Below, piece by piece: positions 1 through 11,988 of a stretch of DNA of 64,000 nucleotides. Position numbers and translations under genes: made by a program. The notes beneath the pieces are model-generated. The model saw nothing but the letters and a program-made list of their open reading frames with translations, did no database searches and had not been told where the DNA came from. Position 1 is the first letter of the stretch; each line of letters starts with the position of its first letter. The stretch lies in the NCBI RefSeq assembly GCF_008831285.2, contig NC_045143.1, positions 17,272,464-17,336,463 of the forward strand, in the 5' to 3' direction. The stretch comes from Nymphaea colorata (Eukaryota > Streptophyta > Magnoliopsida > Nymphaeales > Nymphaeaceae).

Positions 1-299
1 CATCAACATAATGGTCAGTTTTAAGAGGTTACATGTGAGACAAAAGTATTGACTACGAAAAGCATGCAATACTATAAAAGTGCGAGGGCATGATGAAAAT
101 AGTTAACTAAATGTTAGATTACTTGAGGTGTATTTTTTCACAATATGAACATCATGCCGCCATTCGAGATCAGATGGGGCAGCTGCTCTATTTTGACTGA
201 TGAAAAGTACTACAATCTTTTTATGAAAAGGGTCATGACGACCTTGTCGTCGTCTTGATGAATTTCATCTCGAAATATGATATAAGGTGCATGTCATGA

Positions 300-420
300 A
301 TTTAGGATATGATGTCCTTGACATATGGTTTGTTTCCTTTACAATGAAAGATAAGACAAAATGTTGGTTGAAATCAGTGGTCGATGTTCAAATTGGTAAT
401 TGAGAGGAGATGTAAAAAGG
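300..420 (+). pseudogene. Degraded retrotransposon gag scrap
   Basis: A short in-frame stretch (about 312-395) reads like the plant Ty3 gag motif in which an F-x-F-S-L segment precedes K-D-K-A-x-x-W-L. Here it is FTMKDKTKCWLKSV. Stop codons and frame breaks lie on both sides and no LTR is recognisable, so this is only an old fragment. Assignment rests on one motif. Confidence 0.45.
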
Positions 421-2744
421 CTATTGAAAACAAAAATATTTCAATTTTACATTGAACTAGGGTAAAAAAAGATACGATGAACCCCATACAACAAGAGGGG
501 AAAGTAGTTTCGTGAGACCTGGGAACCACATAAGAATCTTGAGGAGGCAACGTCCCCACCATCAAGTTTAAAATGTCAGTTATGTGCAATTAAAATAAAT
601 GACTGATAGGTTGTCATGGTAAAGTAGCGGATGTTGCATGTGGGAGCACATTCTTGACAAATAGCGATGAATGAACATAGATTTTGTTTGGGATTATTAT
701 TGACAATTTTATGCATCTCGCCTTATCATCTTCACATTTAATCATTATTGTATTTATCAGGTGCCCTTACCATATAATCAACACAATGTGAAGATTAGTT
801 AAAGTGCATAAACAAGCACATAAAGCAAAGCTTGGATGTTAACTGAAGTAAAAGATGCTCATATTTAATATGTTAGTGTCCTTGTCATATGTAAATTAAG
901 TTGTAAATTATAGCTCAAATAAATGACCCATTTTTTCCTGAAGTGGTCTTTTATTTCCAATTTCAAGGATCTAAATAGATGTCGCGCTGTTGTGAGTTTC
1001 AGCCTAACTCTTGGCTTCTTATATAATATGACGTGCAGGGAATGATTTGGGAGCCTTTTGCTACTTTGGGTTGTATTCATATAATTGACATGGACAAGTA
1101 AGTGCCAAAGATATGTCTTTGGTAAGCGGAATAAATGCAGTATCGGGTAAAAGGTCGTGACACCTTTGAAGGTATAAATGTATATAAATGACCAAGCATT
1201 GGAAACCGCAATTATAAAAATTAAAGAAAATTTAAAGTCTGGTGCTGGAAATGCCAACACCAGTGGCTCCGGCGCCATTATTGTTCATGACCTTTCCAAC
1301 ACAAAGCACTTGAAGGGAGAGAGTCCTTTTCTCTCTTTTCCATTTTCACGGTACAGCCTCTCCTTTCTCTTCCCTTCCAAAAGTATGGAAGAAAGGCACA
1401 TACTTTTTGGCGGGGAAAAGGGTTTGAAGATCTAGTGAAGGAAGGAGTAAAACCGTGATTAATAAACTTTTAATTCAGAAATTAAGATTAGCTAAGTTGG
1501 GTATATTGAACATCAAAGTGATTCTTTTACGTTAAATATGTCGATTTTAAAACGAAATCTAATTCCTTTTGAAACAAAAGTTTTTATTTTCTTATTGATG
1601 CTCGTTATTTAACTTTTTCTTATTAGATCAAGCGTCCAATTCTGAAAGCATCCAAACATTTTATCTTTTTAATGGATAACTTTACTAGACATAGAACTGA
1701 GTTGAGTTGCAGCTCATGGCCAAGTGATTGGAGTAACTTCGGATTGATGAAGGCAGAGAGGTATGTCATGAAGCAACTTGGCCGTCAAAGGTACAAAAGT
1801 CACAACAGTTCTGTTGTATGTACATACAACAGCAACTAGGCCTTTATGGTAGTTTATGAATTAATCTTCATCTACATTTGTCTACAAAGCAAACCTAACA
1901 CTTACCATGGGAGAGATGTTGATTGGAGAAAAAAAGGGGTATACTAGTCTTGATCATACCCCCAAGATACAGTAATTGAGAGCAGCACTTATTATGACCA
2001 TTTCCTTGGTTGAATGGAAGGCACAAGGTATTGTCTGCACACTGATAATCAGACACCAATTAAATAACTCAGTCGACTTAACACCAGCTGACGGAGGTTG
2101 AGAGTTCGATCCTGCGATAGTCTCTTGGCATAATCTGGTAGCTTAATTTAATTACATCCAAATTTCACTTAAATCCAAGAGATGAATGTTAGCCCTTGTT
2201 TGAAAAAGGAACCGCAGACCTGCCCCTGTCCTTGGACACACTGCTTACTAGGAAGTTGGTGAATCCAACCCTTTTTCTTCTTGCTTTGTACAGAGGTTTG
2301 AATGTGTGAATTCTGAAGCACTCATCGCACATTCAACCATGCATGCTCACACCGATGAGTAAAATGATTAATTAGCAAAGGTATGTTATAACTAGTATAT
2401 AATAGTCATCATCATGAAGAGACGCTATCCAAATTCATATAGTTTAATATGCCTCAATGGATTTATGGCCCAATTGGCAGCGGAAGGATGGACAAATATC
2501 ACAAGGGCGAGTGACCCATCAGTATTTCTTCCATGTCCTGGTGTGAAGCATCATGACCATAACTTTTGGCATCATGGCCCACAAAATGTGAACATTCCCG
2601 ATAGATTTTTTTTTTTTTTTTTTTTTGAAGGTAGGGAATTATATTGCCTGAGTTAGTTGCCATTTCTGAAAAGAAAAATGTTCATCATGTGGTTGCTGCA
2701 AACACTTGCTTGAATTGGTTGCCTTTCCATCCTATCCTTCGATT
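421..2744. other. Intergenic, nothing recognised
   Basis: AT-rich DNA with many stops on both strands. The only short open frames (for example 865-1278 minus and 1178-1435 plus) have no family resemblance and no supporting signals. A run of about 20 T lies near 2607-2626. Confidence 0.5.
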
Positions 2745-3200
2745 ATGTGGGGCACTAGCTATTAGAAGGCTATCGCAAATACTTGTGTGTATGCAATTTA
2801 TATGTGTATGTGTATGATCTGTAAAGCTATATGCACAAATGCGTATATAACTGTAGTCTTATAAGTTATGTAGGCATTTTCTAATTTTTATGTTTGTGTG
2901 AGCTCAGCTTGGTCAAAATCGAGTCTGACCAAGCTATGCTCGGGTCTCATACTGCTTCCTCCTTCAAAATGTTGTATCTTTTTGTTTTTCTTTTAGGGCA
3001 GGTGATTCTTTTCTCTTGTAGTTATGCTGTTTTAAACAACTTTTAAGTGTCATTCATTATAGTTTCACTATTCAATTCAGATCTGTGAGTTTTTTAGGCT
3101 TAATGCCTTATATCACACCAGTGAGGGGGCATCAACTATCTCTAAGCTGTGCATCCCTTCTGCACACAAATACCTGCACTTCCAAAGCTCAAGTTGAAAT
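2745..3200 (+). repeat. Dispersed direct repeat, copy 1
   Basis: This segment recurs at 5053-5425 in the same orientation. Both copies begin with GTGGGGGCA-type sequence and AGCTATTAGAAGG, then share the TATATGTGTATGTGTATGAT stretch, the AGCTCAGCTTGGTCAA block, the GTGAGTTTTTTAGGC block and the TCTGCACACAAATAC block. Indels separate the blocks. No coding potential is seen. It is probably a non-autonomous transposable-element remnant of unknown class. Confidence 0.65.
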
Positions 3201-4198
3201 ACATGAAAAAAAGTAGAAAAAATTAATTGAGCCAACTCAGCCTGGTCCGGTTCAACTCGAGCTGGCCCGGTGCGCAGCCATTTTCATGGCAGGTTGGGGG
3301 ACCGAAAGTCCGACCATCCCAGCCAAATGCCATTCTTAGTAACATGTCCAAAGTGTAAACATTTTAAAAAAATTAAGAAAAGTGAGGCCTATTTATGAAA
3401 TTAAAGCAAAATTCTGATTAAAACTCTGTAATTGCAAAAAAAAATGACAGTTAGGAAGGTAAGTTTGAATTAAACGTGCGTCAAAAGTATTTGGCATTGG
3501 CTAATTTGTGGATGAGATTCAAGTCAGTGATTGGTTATTTCCTCTATGTGCCAAAAACACAATAATCCTATAGACATATGGGATCTTATGCTTCCGTTTT
3601 ATAACTTTTCTCGTTAAACGCTAAGAGCCAAAAAGTTATCGCAAACGGCCATGTTATTTAGAATTTGCTTTCCCCAACTCGACAAACCGTTGCCTACTCC
3701 CACCGCCTCTGCCACGCCTCTCCAAGAAACGTCTCAAATTTCTCCTGTGTCTCCCTATTCTTCTTCTTCTCTGCAATGCAACCCGTCTCCGTCCACATCC
3801 CTCTTCTTCACATGTATGAACGAAACCTTATACTTCTCGCTCACACTAGGTTCTGAGTCGGCCATGGCCAACACAAAACGCCCTTTTCTTTCGCTTCTTA
3901 AGTATCTCAGATTGACAGCCCTAACCTGCGCGATCAAGGTGGTGCAGCCCTATCAATGATGGGTGTTCTCATATGACGTCGTTTGAAACGGGTATGCTAA
4001 CCTGGTCTCTATGTCTCTCTCTCTGTTTAAGGCTCTGCGTCATCCATCGCTGACGCACCTCTTGCCATATGTTATCTCTTTTTGTCTCTTCATTCGTTTG
4101 TTCCCTTCAACGCGGTAGCCCTCAATTGGTTGATGAATGTCAGTGTGTATGTACACTCTGTTTTTTTTTAATGCTTCAACTTATGTTCTTAGTTCACA
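3201..4198. other. Intergenic, pyrimidine-rich towards 3.7-4.1 kb
   Basis: No gene is supported. The open frames at 3651-3959 are low-complexity C/T-rich translations. The stretch from about 3650 to 4190 is C/T-rich with CTCTCTCT tracts and could be promoter or 5' leader for the candidate gene beginning at 4199, but no TATA box or intron signal decides this. Confidence 0.4.
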
Positions 4199-4605
4199 AT
4201 GGCGATCGAGGGCGGCACGATCGCATCAAGAGGATCTCGACCGGCGATCCGTGTGACCAAATTTCCCCAAGCCCGGTATTCTCTCTCTTCTCTTGAGCTC
4301 GGTTCTTGATTACTTGCGGTGGGGCTTCAAATTTCTGGTCTTGGGTTCTGTTCTTTATTTGCAGGGGTGCGCCATCTACCAGTGGTTGTCGGAAGCCAGC
4401 AATCACCTCCAACAATCATTCCCTGAGATGCGCATCAAATCCTCAAAGGTTAGAGGCTTAGAACAGGGGTAGTTTATTGTCATGCATTCGAGAGGAGTTG
4501 GTAGGGGTTGCTTGAAGGGTTTTAACTTGCAGGTTTTCTGATGATGCACAGTTAAGATGGTTCCAACACCATAGACCTTCGATTCTACATGCATCAAAAA
4601 AGTGA
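4199..4605 (+). CDS. Possible small three-exon gene (77 aa), function unknown
   Basis: Three open segments join in frame through canonical GT-AG introns. Exon 1 is 4199-4275 (ATG, CpG-rich, 25 codons plus 2 nt, donor GTATTC). Exon 2 is 4365-4448, after the strong acceptor TTCTTTATTTGCAG, with donor GTTAGA. Exon 3 is 4533-4605, after TTTAACTTGCAG, ending in TGA. The phases fit at both junctions. The predicted protein starts MAIEGGTIASRGSR and ends HASKK; it is basic, with no signal peptide, membrane segment or motif I recognise. It may be the 5' part of a longer gene if a later donor is used before the stop. No homology is claimed; the case is only concordant splice sites, phase and base composition. 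Confidence 0.35.
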
Positions 4606-5052
4606 TAGTGATCATCCTTTGACTTGTCTTAGACTTTCGTATGTATGATTAGGATGCAGAAATCGTATTTCAGTACTCATCTAATTTAAGTTTTTGCCTG
4701 GAGAGTCGGTGAAATTTCAGAAAGAATAGATTTGTATTGGAATTTGATAGGGGACTACTTATGTGAACTTCAAAATATTTTATAGGAGCCTTAGTTGGAC
4801 TTTGAAATGTGAGCTGGAATTGATTTAGATATATGTTGTTATATGATCTAATGTAGTCTATCAACCTTGTGTTTATTGGTCTTCCAGCTACTGTTGGATT
4901 CTTGTCGCTCAACACAGCTCAACCTTGTGGTTGGTTGAGTTGCACACTAAAGGTTCTGTTTAGGGCTTTTTTTTGTGGTTTCAAAAAGTTAGGAGATAAT
5001 GGTAATAGGTTTATGGTGAAAAAAACATCTAATGCAGAAAATGGACAAAAGG
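4606..5052. other. Intergenic, nothing recognised
   Basis: AT-rich sequence between the candidate small gene and the second repeat copy. It could hold further exons of that gene, but I found none. Confidence 0.4.
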
Positions 5053-5425
5053 TATGTGGGGGCATTAGCTATTAGAAGGTTTTTGTGTATTATCGCAAAC
5101 TTGTGTATATGCATTTATATGTGTATGTGTATGATCCATAAGCTATATGCACAAGTGCGTATATAACGTAGTCTTACATATATATACATTTGACTATATG
5201 AGTAATATATGTAAGCATTTTTATTCTTTTTGTAATTGTATTTTTCTAATTTTTATGTTGTGCAAGCTCAGCTTGGTCAATTGAGTCTGACCAAGCTATG
5301 GTCAGACCTGTGAGTTTTTTAGGCCTTGGTGCCTTATATTATCACAAGAGGTAGGGACTTCAACTATATCGGAGCTGAACATCTCTTCTGCACACAAATA
5401 CTGCATTACAAGCTAAGTTGAAATT
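5053..5425 (+). repeat. Dispersed direct repeat, copy 2
   Basis: Second copy of the segment at 2745-3200, in the same orientation. It has an extra TA-rich insertion around 5177-5245 and lacks about 100 bp present in copy 1 near 2955-3070. The shared blocks and their order leave little doubt about common origin. Confidence 0.65.
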
Positions 5426-7499
5426 CTCAGGAATTTGCTAAAGGAAGTTGTGATCATTGATATATACTTGCTTTTGCTCTTGAAAAGTTTCATGTTTCAG
5501 GCGGAGTTCTAAAATCTGTCCATCCCCATAGTCTCATCCCCTCATCCAAAAATTTTTTATTGCCCCGTTGTTTCACTAAACCTGACCTTTAGGCCAATAT
5601 TTTCCGATGTTTAAGCTTGCTTTGCTAAAAGTGACACTATGAACAATTTTCAACCTGCTCATAAATGCAAAGAGGGGCATATATTTAAATGCAATATTTT
5701 CTTACATTTTAGATCCTAAAGGCCCAAACTGGTCCACATTTTTCTAAAATTTCCTTCCAAGTTCTTTATTTTTGGACCTAATGATTATGATCTGGGACAA
5801 TGACAAGGCCCAAGTTCTTTACTCCTCTCCAACAACCTTGTACACATGAAACCTTTGAAATCAATACCTTTAAAAGAGTAGTGACTGTATTTTGTTTTAC
5901 AAAAATGCCAAAAAGATACTCCAATGACGGTTTTATGTGTATGGAAACTGTTACTGAGAGCAGGGGTAGTTATTACAATTGTCTTTTGGCCGTCGGTTTT
6001 CCATGCTTACAATTGCTCTATATTGTGTCGGCGACTTATGGGGATTTTCCATTCATATAGCTGTCTGGTACCTAAGTTGAGTACCATTTAACCATTAGGA
6101 GAGGGAAAATGTGTCCTTATTTTATTACTTTCGGCAGCTTGACACTGTGATTACAGCAGCTGCCTGTATCAAATTCAATAATGACTAGCAAGGGAATGAG
6201 TAGGTGTGACACTTATTAAAAATTACAAAATGTGGGTTTTTCAGGTTGCAGGCAAAATGTAGGCCCAAAAAGGAAATTTTTCAAATGTCTGTCCCTTGTC
6301 AATGATTGAATAATATTTTTTGCATATGGGCATATAAAAAATTTATCGAGGTATGACACTTTGGGATTCATGTAACTAATTTGCATGTCCAAGTTATCCA
6401 TATTGGTGCTCACTGTGCCTGTTGTCTAGATTTGTACATTTCCAGTCAATAGTTGGTATGAACTGTCAATTTTTGCCTGCAGAATCTTGGTTTGTTTATG
6501 GTTCAAAATTCAAATACCTGTTTTATATATCTGCTTATAATGAAATGGATAAAATATGTTGATTTCAAACAAAAAAAAATCTGATTGTTGGAGCTAGAAC
6601 CGACTAATTATATTCAGAGTGTGTGTTTAAACCAATTTAACACCTTCTTAGTAATCGGTGTGCTTCATGTTCAATCTCTGATCATCCTTCCAAATTTTCT
6701 GCTTCAATGCTTTCAGATTATTTCTTTTGACGAAGTAATGCCTTGGGGTTGTTAGATCCATTTGCTTCAACACTTTATGTTACAAAAAGAAGAACCAAAT
6801 AATAGTTTTGCTGCACCTAACTCTCCTTGCTCCATAGGGTTTTAGAAAGTTGTTCAAGAACCGTACAGACATTGGGATCAAAACAAAATGGGGAAACTTA
6901 ATATGAAGCTATTGAAGGAAGCATGTATAATGTATATTTTCTGCACATAAGATTCTTGTCAAAGATTATCTTGAGGCACAGTGTGTCATACCGTTATTAT
7001 TGCCAAACAACCACCCAAGCACCTCTTGGTTTTGCTATGCATCTCTTGAGTTCCCAATGTCTGGTTGATGTAACCAGATCCAATATCAATAAAATAACAT
7101 GTCCCTTAATCTTTACCATCTAACGGTGTTTCATTTATCTTCACAGAAACCATCAAAGAAGAATTTTTAATGTCATAAATGATTGTTTTCCCAACTAGAT
7201 CACTCTCTCATTTTCTAGTGATAGAATAGTTACTGCAGTGTGTCCATTTGGCAACCAAAAAGCAAAAAGAAATATTTTGTAGACAGGGGAGGGGGAGAGA
7301 GTGAAGTGGCAAAAGATGGGTCACCTATGCAGGCCAGGCACTATCTAGGGATTACATTTATATATGTATTCTCTTAATATTATAATAATTATTATAGATA
7401 GATAGATATATAGATATGTATATATGACTAGAATTTCTTTCATTGAGATGTTCTAAAGTTTGATCTGATTCTGGATTACATTGATGCAGGAATTTTTTT
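5426..7499. other. Intergenic, mostly unrecognised
   Basis: No convincing exon or element was found. A short GATA-type tract with flanking TATATA lies at about 7395-7425. The stretch lies upstream of the RAD4 remnant and may include its decayed introns or exons, but nothing was specific enough to call. Confidence 0.4.
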
Positions 7500-7781
7500 T
7501 TTTATTGGCGTGCCTAACATGTCTGTTTACTTTGGTTGTGCATGGTAAGTAGGACGCTCCTCTGTTCTTCGGAAACTGATGCTTAATGTTGATAAATTAG
7601 CAAAAAGGAAGATAGTGTTGATTTCAGCTTGCTTGTCTTTATACAGGCCAGCAAGCGAGAGAGGCAAGGGACACACACTCGAAGCAATAGTCTGCACTTC
7701 TTCCTGTCAATTCGGTCACCACCTGCAATATCCACCAACCAGCTTGGGTTCCATCATATTTGTAGCATTAATTCAGAGTTT
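7500..7781 (+). pseudogene. RAD4/XPC-like gene remnant, N-terminal half region
   Basis: RAD4/XPC recognises distorted DNA in nucleotide-excision repair. From about 7625 to 7781 the sequence can be aligned, with frame shifts, to the conserved plant RAD4 stretch that runs from the alanine/leucine-rich FALE-x-R-x-GT segment through EEIAALSVALFRAL to VSILDVASLKP. For example, TTCCATCATATTTGTAGCAT matches the codons for VSILDVAS. A weaker match around 7505-7545 recalls the VHLLCLLxRGR block. Stops and shifts make it non-functional. The segment runs into the assembly gap. The assignment is strengthened by the much clearer RAD4 exon on the other side of the LTR at 11989-12138. This half alone would not be decisive. 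Confidence 0.45.
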
Positions 7782-7881
7782 NNNNNNNNNNNNNNNNNNN
7801 NNNNNNNNNNNNNNNNNNNNNNNNNNNNNNNNNNNNNNNNNNNNNNNNNNNNNNNNNNNNNNNNNNNNNNNNNNNNNNNNN
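7782..7881. other. Assembly gap (100 N)
   Basis: Exactly 100 N, the usual placeholder for a gap of unknown size. Right of it the sequence is Tat-element leader (matching 59602-59852). Left of it is RAD4-like sequence. The missing part should therefore contain the rest of a minus-strand Tat element and the middle of the RAD4 remnant. Confidence 0.98.
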
Positions 7882-8135
7882 ATTTGAAATTTTGAGAGCA
7901 TACATGGGCTGCATACAATCCTTAAATTGAGGAGGGGTAGGATAAATTGAAATGAATGAGGTTCATGAAATCTCCTCAATGTACACTACATGATGTCGGT
8001 ATGCATTTTTGTGAGTTTAATTTTTTTTTTTTTTTTTTTTTGTGCAATTGATGTCCGACATTGGTGAAAATAACTCATATATGATCCAAATAAGTCTTTA
8101 GACAAACAATGACGGGTCCCACCGAGTGTGCCATC
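7882..8135 (-). mobile_element. Tat-type element leader and primer-binding-site region (copy A)
   Basis: Read on the minus strand this follows LTR A. Immediately after the LTR end (...GCGAACA) comes GATGGCACACTCGGTGGGAC (8116-8135), whose TGG beginning two bases from the LTR is the normal form of a plant primer-binding site. It continues through a long A-run (T-run at about 8019-8041 on plus) into the gap. The same leader is found at 59602-59852. I could not assign the priming tRNA. Confidence 0.75.
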
Positions 8136-11100
8136 TGTTCGCACCCCACTCCCTTTTCAAGAAGGTCGAAATGCGAGTCAGCAAAATTCTTTTAAAATTT
8201 GGGTTTTGAGAAAATTTTCAAGAGAAAGGGATCCGCTCGTCGGTACGAGGTCCAACCGTTCCTGCCGCCTTTAACAGGGGTAATTAGACCAAGGACTAAG
8301 GATCATTTGGATCATATACGAGTTATTGATGTAAGTCCTATATGCTTATGCATTGAGGTTTTGGATTCAAGAACCGAAATTCATTTTTTGAATAAATGAA
8401 TTTGAATATTGGGGGTTTTCAAGTTGGTTTAAAAACCTTTGTTTTGGTGTTATTTGAAACACATAATTCATGAGGATTTTTGAAGATTTGGAATTGAGTT
8501 CTTTGTTGTGAACTCTAGATGATGATGATCATCTTATGATAAAAATTGATTTTGAACTCTTCTTTTGTCAAATCATGTGATTTGTAGAATTCATTCCTTT
8601 GAAAGAACATGGGTTCCAAATTGTTAGAAAACATGTTGTTTTTCAAATGCACTTTGGCCAAAAGATTATGAATGCATTGCTTGTGTTTTCTTTTGAAGTT
8701 AAGTGAAGTTTACAAATTCTCATTGCAATATGACTTGATCATTTTTTGCAACTTAAATTTGAATCACTTAATTTCTTGAGAATGTGCATGTGGTGCCATT
8801 GATTTTGAGTGAAAGTGAATGCATGAAACGAGAATGGAAACTATATGGAAAATTCATTCTTCTCTCTCTCATAATCCATCAAGATTCATTCATATGAAAC
8901 ATACATTCTTCACTCCCTCATAATATCTCAAAGTCCGTATTGCACGTCATACAATCTATACATGAAGATTGATTAAAATGTAGGACTTTCTCTATATGTG
9001 CTCATTATATGATTAAGCACATGAATTAGAGATGTAGTCCATAAGCTTGAGGCTTGACATAAAATTATCAAAATGATGAAAATATATAAATGATGTCAAG
9101 TTCAATCTTTGAAACGGATGGGAGACATGGATGACGTCCACTTTTGTCTCAAAATAGCTAAAAATCAGACCTTGTGTTGATTTAAATAGCTGAAAATTGT
9201 GGACATTGATTCCAATAAGGACTTGTTTCTTAGATAGAAACAATGAGTTTTTCAAATCTATTCAAATTCCAGATTTCGTAGTAATGAAATCATCAACTCC
9301 TTTGGATGATTCTAGGATGGTTGGTATTTCAAATATGTAAATTTTGATATTCTTGAACCAATTCCTATGAAACATGGTCTGATTTCAACAACATACATAC
9401 ATCTTACGTATGGGTTTGCTGAAATTAAGTAAAAATGAAATGAAAATAATTTATAATCTTGCACTAGAAAAATCAATAAAAATGGCCCATTTCCTTAAAG
9501 ACCGGTTTGGAAACATGTTCCAACCTGATTTTAAGGGAGGAATGTAATTTGTGACAAGAAATTGGATACATATATGTACATATATAACAATGTATACATA
9601 TATGTACCTTACTTTTCAAAATGAAATTTTATCAAGGGACCGCATGACTCATGAATCATGATGATTCATGGCTGGGTTCTTTTATGTAGGAAGATTGAGA
9701 ACTTGTTTCAAATCTTCCCTACTACCCTTGATTAATTGAATTGAAAGACATGAATCGAAATGACTGTGAATAAGAAAGAAAATAAAACAATACTCAAGCT
9801 TTCGTCCATCATTTCGCCATGCAAGGGTGGATCACATTCATAAAAACGTATTCATCCCTTATAGGCATTTTCATCATACATGGTGCAGCAAAATCACTCT
9901 CTCACCGTGGGATTCTCTCATGGTAGGAAGTTTAAAATGGTATTAAGTTGGTTCCTTTGAAAGGGACGTGGCTTTGGGGCCAATTTCAAAATTTGATACT
10001 TGGGTTCATATTTAAGAAAAAAAAAAACGACATATGTATGCATTATGCATTAACATGTACATTGAAGCGTAGGTTTCCCTTAGCTGGACATCATTCCCAG
10101 CCGTAAGCAAATGAAAATAAACCCTCCCACGAATTGTTGGAATTAAAATAAATCAACAATAAGCTAAAGTAGAAGAGAAGTGAGTTAAGATCACCTACCT
10201 TGCGGTCGGTCTTGATGTTTGTCCTTCGTCTTCACTTGTTTTCGAACCCAAGCAATCCTAAGCAAGAATCCAACCGTGGATTCAAGCTTAGCAAAGCTAG
10301 AATAAGAAATAGCTTGCTTGCTGGAATTTGGAGTGGTAAAGAGGGCTTCTCACCACGAAAATCCTAAGTAAGGGTTCACTTAAGCACCCTAACTTAGCAA
10401 AATCAATGGGGAGAATAGAAGAAAGTGAAGAAGAGAATGGGAGAAAAAGGGGAAGGGGGCTTGGACGAACCTCTTCTCTCTTCCTTGGCTTCTCCCTCCT
10501 AGCTCCTTAGCTGCAGCAATTTGATATAATGCTCCAAAATTTCGTCCTCCCCCTTGGTGGCCAAAGGGAGGTTTATATAGAGGAGGAGGTGGGTTCAACC
10601 ACCTTCTTAACTCACCTTGGGAACTTGCTTAAGACCTTGGGGACTTGTAAAATGAGTTAAATAGACTTTAAAGGCTCTAATTGACCATTTCTCAGCCTAT
10701 TTCCACGAGCTAGGTGGGCTGGGCTAGGTTTGGTCAACTTGGGTTCAGACCTAGGTGACCATTTTGACCAAAATTTTGGACGAAAATGCCCTTGCACAGG
10801 GTTTTGCCCTTATTTTGTACTATTTATTTATTTTTTGTTTGAAATCGAGCTTATAAGGTTAAAACCTAGTTACTAAGCTCCAAATGCCATTGAATTATAT
10901 AATTAAATTTAAATTTTAATAAAATTTAAAAATTTTATCAAATTTGGTTCGAAAAGGGTATTTTCGTCCAAAACTTGATTGAAAATGGATTTCAACTGAA
11001 TCAAACTTTCACTTGAGAAATTCAATTTAAATTTGGTATTTGATTCATGCATTTGACAAATTCAAATGTTTATTTGCCTTTCATAAACCATTTTAGGTTT

Positions 11101-11962
11101 TTTAATCTTAAGTTGACTGCAGAAGGGCAAAATTGTCCAAATTGATCAATTTCGACCAATTGACCAAAGTCAAAGCTCATTTGCAAGTAGTTTGACTTTA
11201 TTTGAGGTAATTTGATAAATTTGGGTCAAGAAAGCTCTTAATTGAGCTAAATTGTACTTTGACTGAGTTTAGTCAAAGTGGGTTTGGTTCGGTCAAAGTC
11301 TATTTTCGTCCATTAATTGGATCATGAGACAGACTTACGTTTTGACTATGTTGAGCCCATTGTGACCGAACCTAGCTGGAATTGGCACCACATTTGAGTG
11401 CACCCGGGTCAAACCTACTTGGATTAAGTAGGTTAGGTGAGTTTGACCAGTCTAGTAATTGCTTCCTTGGAAATTATTTTTTTCTTTAAGGAGGATCTGG
11501 TTAAAGAAGAGAGAGAGACATAAATGTCTCTCTTTTCCTAGGTTTCTCCTTTATTTCTTCTTGAAAATGACTTTTCTTCAATTAATTTGAGAGAAAATAT
11601 TTATTTATTATTTTTTTTTGACATGGAGGGGGGCATGGCCCCTGGGGAGGGCTCTTGACCACACGGGCTAGGTGGGGCCCACACGTGGGTCCCACGTAGC
11701 ATTTTAGACTGAATTAGATCCAATTCTTGGATCTAAGTCAAAATTTGCATTTTGCAATTGGATTTGGATTTCAAATGACATTTGCAATTGAATTTGGACT
11801 CGTAATCCTGCATTGGGATTCGTGTATCGGGTTAAATTCACGATTTGAATCTAATTGTTCTTTAGATTCGAAATTGGCTTTGAAATTGCAAATTTTCACA
11901 ATTCTTTTGTGAAATTTTCACATTGCTTCAATTTTGATGTGGAAAAATTTGGGGTGTTAACA
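8136..11962 (-). mobile_element. Full-length Tat-type LTR, copy A (3.83 kb)
   Basis: On the minus strand the LTR starts TGTTAACACCCC and ends GGGGTGCGAACA, so it has TG...CA ends. It is nearly colinear with LTR B (44569-48392) and LTR C (54341-58172) but carries more differences from them than they have from each other, for example lacking the TAAATAAGG duplication near 10370. A TATA-like box (TATATAAA on minus, 10572-10579) marks the likely U3/R boundary. Because leader and primer-binding site follow it, it is the 5' LTR of a minus-strand element whose body lies in the gap. It sits inside RAD4-like sequence. Short open frames within it are not genes. Confidence 0.88.
10194..10199 (-). promoter_or_regulatory. 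Splice-donor-like site in LTR A leader
   Basis: On the minus strand the R/U5 part reads GCAAG|GTAGGTGATC, a near-consensus 5' splice site about 0.37 kb downstream of the TATA-like box. The same site is present in LTR B and LTR C, and a GTATGT donor occupies the matching place in both old, divergent LTRs (near 14999 and 22427). Conservation suggests a leader intron; no acceptor has been established. Confidence 0.4.
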
Positions 11963-11988
11963 ATCAGTGTCCAGTATGAGTCTTTCAG

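Noticed and set aside
9013-11912. Recurring small frames in the long LTRs (for example MNPPPPLYKPP and MDLSQNLHFAIG)
   Set aside because: Each recurs wherever the LTR recurs; no domain, no codon-level sign of selection visible, and they lie in promoter and leader sequence.
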